A stretch of DNA of 35,486 bases from Lachnospiraceae bacterium (GTDB lineage Bacteria > Bacillota > Clostridia > Lachnospirales > Lachnospiraceae), in assembly GCA_014804485.1 (NCBI GenBank), contig JAAUZT010000054.1:1-35486 (forward strand), read 5' to 3'. Positions within the stretch are counted from its first letter, which is position 1. Each line of letters begins with the position of its first letter. Below the pieces are notes generated by a model that was not told the DNA's origin, did no database searches, and saw only the letters and a list, made by a program, of their open reading frames with translations. The position numbers and the translations under genes were made by a program. Below, piece by piece: positions 1 through 8,292 of this stretch.

Positions 1-1
1 A

Positions 2-1648
2 ATATGTGCGCTGGGGGATGAGGAAGATCCGGTGCATGGAACGGTAAGGGGAGTGGACGGTGGCTTTTACCAGCCCGAAAACGACCCAAACGGTGCGTGG
101 GATGGGGCTTGCAGTCCGGCACGTTATGCAGATTTCATGGAGTTTGGCATTTACATGAACCGTAAATTCTACCAGATGATGAAGGATTATTTACACTCTC
201 TTGGTGTGAAGGTGCCGATCGTTACCAGTAACTTGATTGCAGGCGCGGCAGATGTATATGGTCATACGGATGGAAATATGATGGAGAATAACAGCTATTT
301 TAACCATCCGCTTCTTCCGGTTCAAGGAAATACGTATATGGTAGTGGGCCCTACAGAATATGTTTCTGCCAATCCTCTAGTCATGCAAAAGGGAGTAGGT
401 TCCATGGCAACAACGCTCCTTAGTCTGGCGTCTGTTGCCATCGTGGGCGGAAAACCGTTTATGCTCAGTGAATGGAATGAATACGGACTGCACCCTTTCC
501 ATTCAACAGCATTTTTGCAGACGATTGCATATGCCTGCCTGAACGATTGGGATGGTCTGATCCTGTATAACCATCATACGTCAGAAAAATGGGATGATCA
601 GCCGGCAGATGAAATCCTGAATGTATTTGATGCATACAATGATCCGGCGGTTGTCTGTCAGTGGGGATTTTTAGCCTCTGTATTTTTAAAAGGTCTGGTG
701 TCTGCAGCAAAAAATAAGGTAGATGTGGTCTACACCCAGAATGATTTGCGTACATTGCCGAAATTCCATTCAATGCCTTCCACATTCTTCCCTTATATCA
801 CGGCAACCCGCAATGTATTCTTAGATGGCGGGGATTCCTATCAGGGGGATGCGGATATTGCGGTGAATGCAGGATTTTTAAATGGCGCTGATTTGTCTGA
901 TGCAAAACACGGCGTATATTATGCATGGTCTGCTTACCGGGATGTAATGCGCCGCTATAAGGAAGAAAAACGTCTGGCAAGGGCTGCAAGGGGAACGAAT
1001 GAAATTCAACCGGGTGTGCATTTGGGCAAACAGGCTCTGGTATTTGATGAGATTGCAAAGATTGCGGAAGAAGGCGATTACCGTACCTTTGCAAAGCTGT
1101 CGGACCGGGCGATGAAAGAGTGGGGCGTGATGCCGGAAGGTACAGGATATGTGGATGGAAAACTGGTTTCCGATACCAAGGAAATCGTATTCGATCCGGA
1201 TCATTCCCGATATATGGTTAATACACCGTATTGCGCCTGCTTCAGCGGCGCGCCGGATGAAAATATTGAGCTTTCTGACAAGATAAGCGTACATTCTGAA
1301 AATGAGAGGATTTCCCTTACATTGATCCCGGTAGGGGAAGAACTGCTTAAGGATGCAAAAGAGTTTGTCTTGACGGCGATGGGAACAACGGGAATGGATG
1401 AGACGGCTTATAATCCGGGACCGGAAATGATGGGTATGCCCTTCACCGCAGTAGAACTAAAAGGAAAATTATATGCGGAGACTCTGGAAGGTACGCTTCA
1501 TGTGAAAGCGGAGAAGGCAACGCTTCAGGTTTTGAATCCGGTAGGTGAGGTTCTGGCGGAAATGGATGGAGAAAAAACAGGCGGGGATATCTGCTTTGTC
1601 TTGAAAGGGAATGTTCCGGGGGTACAGTATCACTTAAGTATCGGATAA
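2..1648 (+). CDS. Glycoside hydrolase, probable clan GH-A (5' end outside window)
   Basis: The frame is open from base 2, so this is the C-terminal 548 or so residues of a larger protein; a GTG at 32 is internal, not a credible start. What remains looks like the second half of a TIM barrel. The stretch FMEFGIYMNRKFYQMMKDYL, followed by GVKVPIVTSNL, resembles the segment after the acid/base strand in clan GH-A enzymes. SEWNEYG (encoded at 467-487) resembles the strand-7 nucleophile motif, with the first Glu the likely nucleophile. The catalytic acid/base Asn-Glu pair would lie upstream of the window. Residues encoded after about 1250 form a beta-rich C-terminal domain. It lies 168 bp before a sugar symporter and heads a beta-glucoside gene set, which suggests a beta-glycosidase on a related substrate. 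I cannot assign a GH family number from sequence alone. Confidence 0.7.
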   Translation: MCALGDEEDPVHGTVRGVDGGFYQPENDPNGAWDGACSPARYADFMEFGIYMNRKFYQMMKDYLHSLGVKVPIVTSNLIAGAADVYGHTDGNMMENNSYFNHPLLPVQGNTYMVVGPTEYVSANPLVMQKGVGSMATTLLSLASVAIVGGKPFMLSEWNEYGLHPFHSTAFLQTIAYACLNDWDGLILYNHHTSEKWDDQPADEILNVFDAYNDPAVVCQWGFLASVFLKGLVSAAKNKVDVVYTQNDLRTLPKFHSMPSTFFPYITATRNVFLDGGDSYQGDADIAVNAGFLNGADLSDAKHGVYYAWSAYRDVMRRYKEEKRLARAARGTNEIQPGVHLGKQALVFDEIAKIAEEGDYRTFAKLSDRAMKEWGVMPEGTGYVDGKLVSDTKEIVFDPDHSRYMVNTPYCACFSGAPDENIELSDKISVHSENERISLTLIPVGEELLKDAKEFVLTAMGTTGMDETAYNPGPEMMGMPFTAVELKGKLYAETLEGTLHVKAEKATLQVLNPVGEVLAEMDGEKTGGDICFVLKGNVPGVQYHLSIG

Positions 1649-1730
1649 CTTCTGAATTTCTTTTGATGTTCTTTATCAGGAGTTGAGAGAACATTACACA
1701 AGACAGTCTTTATAAAAATAATAATAGTAT

Positions 1731-1758
1731 TTTGCAATTATAAAGAGTATATTGCAAT
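1731..1758. repeat. TTGCAAT direct repeat, 20 bp period, upstream of the symporter gene
   Basis: TTGCAAT occurs at 1732-1738 and again at 1752-1758, exactly two helical turns apart, in the AT-rich gap before the GPH symporter. The second copy lies in a perfect 8-bp palindrome, ATTGCAAT. Spacing by 20 bp on one face of the helix is what an operator for a sugar-responsive regulator could look like, but no regulator gene is in the window and the base composition makes chance matches likely. Confidence 0.25.
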
Positions 1759-1816
1759 ATTGGTTCGAAGAGGAATGGTAAACTTAAATCAATAAAGATG
1801 TGGAGGAGGTAATAAC

Positions 1817-3232
1817 ATGGCAAAGGATAAAAATGAGATCCGCTATGATGCAGACGGTGCAAGGCGCGTAATGCGCGGCAAGGATTATATGGCTGATTTT
1901 GGCGGACAGTTGGCCCTTGGACTGATGGGGAATATTGTAGGACAGATGACTTACTTCTATACTGACAAGGTCGGTTTGGCAGTGGGCAGTGTTGGTATTG
2001 TTATGGCGATCGCAAAAGTCATTGACGCGTTCACAGATGTAATCTTTGGAAATGTCATAGACCATTCCAAAGGCGGTAACCGGAAATATTATCAGTGGAT
2101 GCTTCGTATGGCGATTCCGGCGGCAGTGATCATGGTGATGATGTTCACGGTTCCTATTCAGGCAGGTCAGACACCGGCGCTTATCTATGCGTTGATAACA
2201 AATATTCTCTTGACAGCAGTCATTTATACGATGATCGCAACACCCTTTTCGGCGGTTATGGTCGTCAGGACGAACAGTCAGAGTGAACGCGGCAGTATGG
2301 GAATTTTCCGTGCGGTAGGTAACTATGGGGCAGGTATGGTAATTGCCATTGCAACTATCCCGGTAACAAATATGCTGGGTGGAACGCAGAGTGCGTGGAT
2401 CAAGTATGGCGTTATTTTGGGAGCGGCGGTTCTTCTTTTGTTCTTGATCTGTTATAACAATGGGCGGAAAGCAGTTTTTGCATCTGATATAGGGGATGAA
2501 ATCCATGAGGAAGCAGAAGAAGAGGTAGTGCCTTTCAAAGAAGCAATTGTGATGTTGTTCCATAATAAGTATTGGGTGATCGTATTACTATTCAATCTGA
2601 TTACAAATATCACAAATACAATAGCTGGCTCCGGCGGAACATATTATTGTAAGTGGATTTTTGGAAATGACGCTTTGGTAGGGCTGATAGGAGCGGCAGG
2701 AATGCTTGCGACTGTTATAGGGTTTGCAGTTTCTAAACCGATCATAGCAAAGCTGGGTGTGACCAGAACCATTTATGCGGGAACATTGGGAGCAGCGATT
2801 GCGGCGGGGATTCGTTGTTTTGTACCGACAAACTTTGTTTTATTCGTAGTGACCAGTCTGTTGGGTAGCTTTATTCAGATTCCGCTTATGTGTCTGTACG
2901 GCGTGCTGCTGGCAATGGCGGTTGATTATAATGAGTGGAAGTACGATAAAACTTTGGTTGCAACTTCCAGCGGTGCGATTGGATTTGGAAGCAAGGTAGG
3001 AGGTGGGGCAGGTTCTCTGCTGCTTAGTCTGTTCCTTGTACTGGGTTCTTATGATGCAACACTGGCAGAAGCAACAACGTCCATGCGATATTCCATTTAC
3101 GGATTTTCCAATTATCTTCCGGTAGTGATCAATCTGCTGATGTTTGTTATCTTCACCAGATTTGATTTGGAGAAGAAGCTCCCTGCAATGCGTCAGGAAG
3201 TGGCAGAGAGAAAAGCGGCCAGACAAAAGTAA
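1817..3232 (+). CDS. GPH-family (MelB-type) glycoside:cation symporter
   Basis: This 471-residue membrane protein has about 12 hydrophobic segments and belongs to the glycoside-pentoside-hexuronide:cation symporter family within the MFS fold. The N-terminal stretch YMADFGGQLALGLMGNIVGQ followed by YFYTDKVGL matches the family's first helix region. VIDAFTDVIFGNVIDHSKGGNRKYYQW carries the typical D-x-x-x-G-x-x-x-D after helix 2, and a charged central loop (EEAEEEVVPFKEA) separates the halves. The start is firm: GGAGGAGGT at 1802-1810 lies 6 nt before the ATG. Lying between a glycosidase and a phosphorylase, it most likely brings short beta-glucosides into the cell with Na+ or H+. The exact substrate cannot be read from sequence. 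Confidence 0.9.
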   Translation: MAKDKNEIRYDADGARRVMRGKDYMADFGGQLALGLMGNIVGQMTYFYTDKVGLAVGSVGIVMAIAKVIDAFTDVIFGNVIDHSKGGNRKYYQWMLRMAIPAAVIMVMMFTVPIQAGQTPALIYALITNILLTAVIYTMIATPFSAVMVVRTNSQSERGSMGIFRAVGNYGAGMVIAIATIPVTNMLGGTQSAWIKYGVILGAAVLLLFLICYNNGRKAVFASDIGDEIHEEAEEEVVPFKEAIVMLFHNKYWVIVLLFNLITNITNTIAGSGGTYYCKWIFGNDALVGLIGAAGMLATVIGFAVSKPIIAKLGVTRTIYAGTLGAAIAAGIRCFVPTNFVLFVVTSLLGSFIQIPLMCLYGVLLAMAVDYNEWKYDKTLVATSSGAIGFGSKVGGGAGSLLLSLFLVLGSYDATLAEATTSMRYSIYGFSNYLPVVINLLMFVIFTRFDLEKKLPAMRQEVAERKAARQK

Positions 3233-3265
3233 AAGTGTAAGAAATTGAGGAAGTAATCGCTATTT

Positions 3266-3303
3266 AACCGGTGCATGAAAAGGATTATTTTTGTGCACCG
3301 GTT
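3266..3303 (+). terminator. 10-bp hairpin between symporter and phosphorylase genes
   Basis: AACCGGTGCA (3266-3275) pairs perfectly with TGCACCGGTT (3294-3303) around an 18-nt loop. Only TTTT followed by CC trails it, so it is at best a leaky terminator. It may act as a processing or 3'-end stabilising structure that sets different levels of symporter and phosphorylase mRNA. Confidence 0.4.
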
Positions 3304-3335
3304 TTCCAAAGCAGTGATAAACAGGGAAAAGGAGC

Positions 3336-5693
3336 ATGTTCGTAGCTATGGAAAACAGCAGGAATAAATCTAAGCACAACAGGATATATAAATTTACGCA
3401 GGATGGGAACGCCTGCATTATAAAAGAACCAAGAACACCCAGATACTGGTATAATTATTTATGGAACGAAAGCCGGTATTGTGCACAGGTTTCCCAGATT
3501 GGTCATGGACGCAGCTATTATCTTAGTGAGAAAGCCGATATGTGCATGATCAACCGGGATGATGCGCGGTATGTATATCTTCGGGATGAGGAAGACTGCT
3601 CATGTTGGAATATTGGCTTCGGACCGTTAAATACCATGGTAGAAGAGTATCAGTGCACCCATAGTATCGGCTATTCCCTGATACAGTCAAAATATCATGG
3701 AATACATAGCTCATGGCGGATTTTTGTGCCGCAGGAAGGGTTTCATGAAGTTTGGAGCCTGAATATTCAAAATATGGGAGAAAGGGAGAGGACATTGAGT
3801 ATCTTCCCGGCAGTAAGCTTTTATCTGGAAGGCTTTTCCTATCCAAGATATTATGAGATGTACCGATGTATGAAAACGGATTTTGACAGGGAACTAAATG
3901 GAATCTATTGTGATTCTTCCCATCCCTTTGCACCCCATGACAGGTATCATGGTTTTCTTGCTTCTTCGGAGCCGGTATATGCTTATGATGGGGATCTGGG
4001 CAAGTTTTGCGGCTCCACAAGCACGATCACACAGCTGGATGCTTCTGCCTGTGCGTTGTTTCAGCGTCCGGATGTGGTAATGGAGGGAAGAGACTGTACG
4101 AATTCCGAGGCGGCGCTTTTTATTCTGGGTGGTGTATTGCAGCATAAGATCACCCTTCAGGCAGGTGAATCAAAAGAAATTCACTTGATATTTGGAATCA
4201 GCGAGTCCCGACAGGAGGCGAGGAGAGCAGCTTCAGGCATTTTAAGCGGGGAAGCTGTGGAACAGGAATTTCAGAGAGCGCAGGAATATTATTACCACAA
4301 ATATGCTTCGCTGTCTGTGAAGACGCCGGATGAGAAAATCAACAATATTATGAATAACTGGGTAAAGAAACAGGTGGATTTCTGTATTGTTGGGAAAAAG
4401 GGCGTCAGGGATAATTTGCAGATTGCAGCGGCATTATTGAATTACAGACAGGACAAGGCAAAGGAAGAAATACTGGAATGTTTAAGACATCAATTTCAGG
4501 ATGGTCATGGGGTGCTGACATGGTATCCTTATGACGATACAAGGTATTCTGACCAGCCATTCTGGATTATCTGGGCAGTATGCCGACTCATCAAAGAAAC
4601 AGGAGATTTTTCTCTTCTTGCGGAATGTATCTCATGGCAGGATGGCGGAGAAGCCACCATGCTGGAACATATAAAGGCAGCTGTGAACAGGTTGATTGCC
4701 GATAAAGGGAGAAATGGCCTGGTGCGCATTTATTTTGCGGATTGGAATGACGCGCTGAATATTACCACCGATCCGGAGGCAGAATCGGTGATGCTCTCCC
4801 ATCAGTTTTGCCTTGCTTTAAAAGAGCTGGAACTGATGATGACAAAATATGGCGATTATGAATATGCACAGACGATTGCAGAAGAATACGAGATTTTGAA
4901 GAGCAGCATTAATGAGAAAGCATGGGATGGCGGATGGTATATGCGGGCTTTGAGCCCGGTGGAAAACATCGGTTCAAAGGATAGTGAGGGAAGCAGGATT
5001 TACTTGAATGCTCAGACATGGGCGGTGCTTGGCGATGTGGCGGATGAATCAAAACTTCCTCTGGTATTGCAGGCAGTAGACAGCATGGAGCATGATTTCG
5101 GCTTTCCCTTAAATATGCCACCATACCCCGAATATTTGCCCAATGTGGGAAGGATGTCGGGTATGCTTCCGGGGCTGTTTGAGAATGGAGGCGTGTACTG
5201 CCATGCGACGGGCTTTAAGATTCTGATGGACTGTAAGACCGGGAGAGGCAGCAAGGCGGTGGAAACCTTAAAGAAGATCATGCCGGACAGTGATCAGAAT
5301 CCTTCTATGCAGTCCGGGGCGGAACCTTATGTGTTTACCAACTGCTATTCCACCAATCCGGGATATTATGGGAAATCTTATCAGTCATGGACTACCGGTA
5401 CTTCCGCATGGTGCCTTATGGGGCTTTGTGAAGGAATTATGGGAGTAAAGCATGATTATGACGGGCTTCGGATAGAACCCTGTTTTCCTTCCGGTTGGGA
5501 ATACGCGGAGATGACAAGGCATTTTCGGGGAGCGGATTACCATATAGCCGTCAAGAATCCTGCACATTTGGAGAATGGAATTGCTGAAATCACGGTGGAT
5601 GGTATCAATGTTTCAGGAACGGTTTTACCGGATTTCAGGGATGGCAGGAAACATGAGGTGGAGGTAATTTTGAAGGAGAGAACAGATAGCTAG
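3336..5693 (+). CDS. GH94 family glycoside phosphorylase
   Basis: The 785-residue protein is a full-length GH94 enzyme, a family of inverting phosphorylases that split beta-glucosides with phosphate to give alpha-glucose 1-phosphate. An N-terminal beta-sandwich (to about residue 270) leads through a helical linker to an alpha/alpha barrel. ADWNDALN at residues 468-475 carries the conserved Asp region used as general acid. TTGTSAW and SGAEPYVFTNCY, late in the barrel, match the phosphate-site region, and GLRIEPCFPSGW is the usual C-terminal motif. No signal peptide is seen, so it acts in the cytoplasm. About 785 residues fits cellobiose, laminaribiose, cellobionate or chitobiose phosphorylases; the aglycone specificity is open. 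The start is uncertain: the GGAG at 3331 is only 1 nt from ATG 3336 and 13 nt from ATG 3348. Confidence 0.88.
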   Translation: MFVAMENSRNKSKHNRIYKFTQDGNACIIKEPRTPRYWYNYLWNESRYCAQVSQIGHGRSYYLSEKADMCMINRDDARYVYLRDEEDCSCWNIGFGPLNTMVEEYQCTHSIGYSLIQSKYHGIHSSWRIFVPQEGFHEVWSLNIQNMGERERTLSIFPAVSFYLEGFSYPRYYEMYRCMKTDFDRELNGIYCDSSHPFAPHDRYHGFLASSEPVYAYDGDLGKFCGSTSTITQLDASACALFQRPDVVMEGRDCTNSEAALFILGGVLQHKITLQAGESKEIHLIFGISESRQEARRAASGILSGEAVEQEFQRAQEYYYHKYASLSVKTPDEKINNIMNNWVKKQVDFCIVGKKGVRDNLQIAAALLNYRQDKAKEEILECLRHQFQDGHGVLTWYPYDDTRYSDQPFWIIWAVCRLIKETGDFSLLAECISWQDGGEATMLEHIKAAVNRLIADKGRNGLVRIYFADWNDALNITTDPEAESVMLSHQFCLALKELELMMTKYGDYEYAQTIAEEYEILKSSINEKAWDGGWYMRALSPVENIGSKDSEGSRIYLNAQTWAVLGDVADESKLPLVLQAVDSMEHDFGFPLNMPPYPEYLPNVGRMSGMLPGLFENGGVYCHATGFKILMDCKTGRGSKAVETLKKIMPDSDQNPSMQSGAEPYVFTNCYSTNPGYYGKSYQSWTTGTSAWCLMGLCEGIMGVKHDYDGLRIEPCFPSGWEYAEMTRHFRGADYHIAVKNPAHLENGIAEITVDGINVSGTVLPDFRDGRKHEVEVILKERTDS

Positions 5694-5771
5694 CCACGGC
5701 ATTACATAAGTGTGTATAATGAGATTATCATATTATAGATTCAGGTGGTAAACAGAAAGGAAATAAGCGAT

Positions 5772-8195
5772 ATGGGAGAGCAATACTTAGATGAGACGAA
5801 AACCCCACAGGATCGTGCAACAGCTCTTTTGGCGGAGATGAGCCTTGATGAGAAAATGGCGCAGGTCAACTGTATTTTTCCTTTCGGGGAAATGTATGAG
5901 GATATGGAGAAGATTTCGGAAGGTACACCCTTTGGAATCGGGGAGGTCAGCACTCTGGAAATGCGCAGGATAGAGACTCTTGAAGAGGCGGCAAAATGGC
6001 AGAGGAAAGTCCAGCAGATCGTGATGGATAACAGTCCGCATCATATCCCTGCTATTTTCCACATGGAAGGGTTATGCGGAGCGTTTATTCAGGATACCAC
6101 CAGCTTTCCGGCGGGGATTGGGAGAGGTTCCGGCTTTGATCCGGAACTGGAAGAGAGGATTGCCGAAATCGTAAGCAGGCAGGAATCGGCCTGCGGCATT
6201 ACCCATGTGCTGGCACCAGTACTTGATATATCAAGGGATTCCCGTATGGGGCGGCAGGGAGAGACTTATGGGGAAGATCCTGCGCTGGCTTCGGCAATGG
6301 GAGCCGCATATACAAGAGGGATTCAAAAAGGGGAGACGGCAGGGAGAAAGACTGAGAGTGTGGCAAAGCATTTTCTTGCTTTTCATAATTCACAGGGCGG
6401 AATACATGGCACACACTCTGATACGCCGACACGGCTATTGCAGGAGGTATACGGAAAGCCTTTTCAGGCTGCCATTGCGCAGTCCGGGCTGAAAGGGATC
6501 ATGCCAAGTTATAATTCTATTAACGGGGAACCTATGTCGGCATCCTATACGCTTTTAAAATCGCTTTTGCGGGATGAGATGGGATTTGAAGGACTTTGTG
6601 TCAGTGATTATGGCGCAATCAGCGGCGTACACCATGTGCAGCACGTTGGAGAAAGTGAAGCGGAGGCCGGGCTTCTTTGTATGGAAGCGGGAATGGATAT
6701 CGAGCTGCCCGGTACTACCGGCTACGGAGAGGAATTGAAAAGAAAATTTGAAAGTGGCGAAGCGGATATAGCATTGCTTGACAGGGCAGTGCTGCGTGTC
6801 CTTACTGCAAAGTTCCGTATGGGGCTTTTTGAACATCCATATGCCTTTGAAGGGGAAGAACTGAGGGCAGCAGTATGCCATGAGGAGGACAGAGAGATAT
6901 CCTTACAGTCAGCAAAAGAATCTCTGGTTCTGCTGAAAAATAATGGGGTTCTTCCGTTAAAGAGGGATAAGAAGAAAATTGCCCTGATCGGACCACATGC
7001 CGACTGCGCAAGGAAATTTTTTGGCGGATATACTCATCTGTGCATGATGGAATCTACTTATGCGGTTGCAAATTCCATTGCAGGGGTGAGCGGTGCAGTG
7101 CAAGCGGATACGGACAAGATCAAAACGATTCCGGGAACCGACATCCAGTCAGATGAAACAGAAGAATTTGATGCGATACTGCATCGTCAGAAACCGGAAT
7201 GTAAAAGTCTTCTGGAGGAAATGAGAGGACGAATGCCGGAAACGGAAATTGTGTATGCCTATGGTTATCCCATTGCCGGTGCGGATGAATCCCATTTTGC
7301 AGAAGCGTTGCAGGCAGTAAAAGAAGCAGATGTGGTCATTTTGACTCTTGGGGGAAAACACGGAACCTGTTCTATGGCATCCATGGGAGAAGGTGTGGAC
7401 GCAAGTAATATCAATCTTCCGTACTGTCAGGATGCATTCATCAGAAAAGCATCAGAATTTGGGAAGCCTCTGATCGGGGTTCATTTTGACGGACGACCTA
7501 TATCCAGTGACACGGCGGATGAATGTCTGGATGCCATATTAGAGGCATGGAGCCCGGCGGAAACCGGGGCGGAGGCGGTAGTCAGTGTACTGTTCGGGGA
7601 GTATAATCCGGGTGGTAAACTGCCGGTATCCGTGGCATACCATGCAGGGCAGATTCCGATTTATTATAATCATCCCAATGGTTCCGCATGGCATCAGGGG
7701 GAGAGTATCGGATTTGTAAACTATGTGGACTTGCCCCATACGCCAAGATACTGCTTCGGGCATGGACTTTCTTATACGACATTCGCCTATTCGGACTTGA
7801 AGATTTCTAAGGGGGAGATTGAGGCACAGGGAAGCGTCCGAATGGAAGTGACGGTATGCAATACAGGCGAATACGAGGGTGATGAGGTGGTGCAGCTTTA
7901 TCTGATTGACAGATATGCGAGCATGACAAGACCGGTAAAAGAATTGGCAGGGTTTAAGCGGATAACATTAAAACCGGGAGAGAAAAAGACAGTTGTATTT
8001 GAGGTTTCGGCGAACCAAATGGCATTCCTTGACAAAGATACGCGCTGGAAGATTGAGAAGGGAGCCATCGGAGTGGAGATAGGAAGTTCTTCTGAGGATA
8101 TCCGGCTTACAGGGGAGTACATAGTAAAAAATGACGGATGGATAGAAGGAAGAAACAGGGCATTTTATGCCAAAGCCCAGTGTATTGTTGACTGA
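5772..8195 (+). CDS. GH3 beta-glucosidase, conventional domain order
   Basis: The 807-residue protein has the standard GH3 layout: (alpha/beta)8 barrel, then alpha/beta sandwich, then a fibronectin III-like domain. VAKHFLAFHNSQGG holds the Lys-His substrate pair. GLCVSDYGA places the catalytic nucleophile at Asp279. SMGEGVDAS, in the second domain, is the likely acid/base region. RYCFGHGLSYTTF precedes the FnIII-like domain, which contains EGDEVVQLYL and KELAGFKRITLKPGE. I chose ATG 5772 because AGAAAGG lies 11 nt upstream; an in-frame GTG at 5745 lacks a ribosome site. With no signal peptide it should hydrolyse beta-glucosides in the cytoplasm. It follows the phosphorylase by 78 bp and is probably co-transcribed with it. 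Confidence 0.9.
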   Translation: MGEQYLDETKTPQDRATALLAEMSLDEKMAQVNCIFPFGEMYEDMEKISEGTPFGIGEVSTLEMRRIETLEEAAKWQRKVQQIVMDNSPHHIPAIFHMEGLCGAFIQDTTSFPAGIGRGSGFDPELEERIAEIVSRQESACGITHVLAPVLDISRDSRMGRQGETYGEDPALASAMGAAYTRGIQKGETAGRKTESVAKHFLAFHNSQGGIHGTHSDTPTRLLQEVYGKPFQAAIAQSGLKGIMPSYNSINGEPMSASYTLLKSLLRDEMGFEGLCVSDYGAISGVHHVQHVGESEAEAGLLCMEAGMDIELPGTTGYGEELKRKFESGEADIALLDRAVLRVLTAKFRMGLFEHPYAFEGEELRAAVCHEEDREISLQSAKESLVLLKNNGVLPLKRDKKKIALIGPHADCARKFFGGYTHLCMMESTYAVANSIAGVSGAVQADTDKIKTIPGTDIQSDETEEFDAILHRQKPECKSLLEEMRGRMPETEIVYAYGYPIAGADESHFAEALQAVKEADVVILTLGGKHGTCSMASMGEGVDASNINLPYCQDAFIRKASEFGKPLIGVHFDGRPISSDTADECLDAILEAWSPAETGAEAVVSVLFGEYNPGGKLPVSVAYHAGQIPIYYNHPNGSAWHQGESIGFVNYVDLPHTPRYCFGHGLSYTTFAYSDLKISKGEIEAQGSVRMEVTVCNTGEYEGDEVVQLYLIDRYASMTRPVKELAGFKRITLKPGEKKTVVFEVSANQMAFLDKDTRWKIEKGAIGVEIGSSSEDIRLTGEYIVKNDGWIEGRNRAFYAKAQCIVD

Positions 8196-8292
8196 CGACA
8201 ACGCGGCAGTGATGCAAATAACAGATGATATTTGGTCGATTATCTGTGCAAAGGTGCACTGGCACCAGAGGATAGATAGTATGGAGGTAAAC

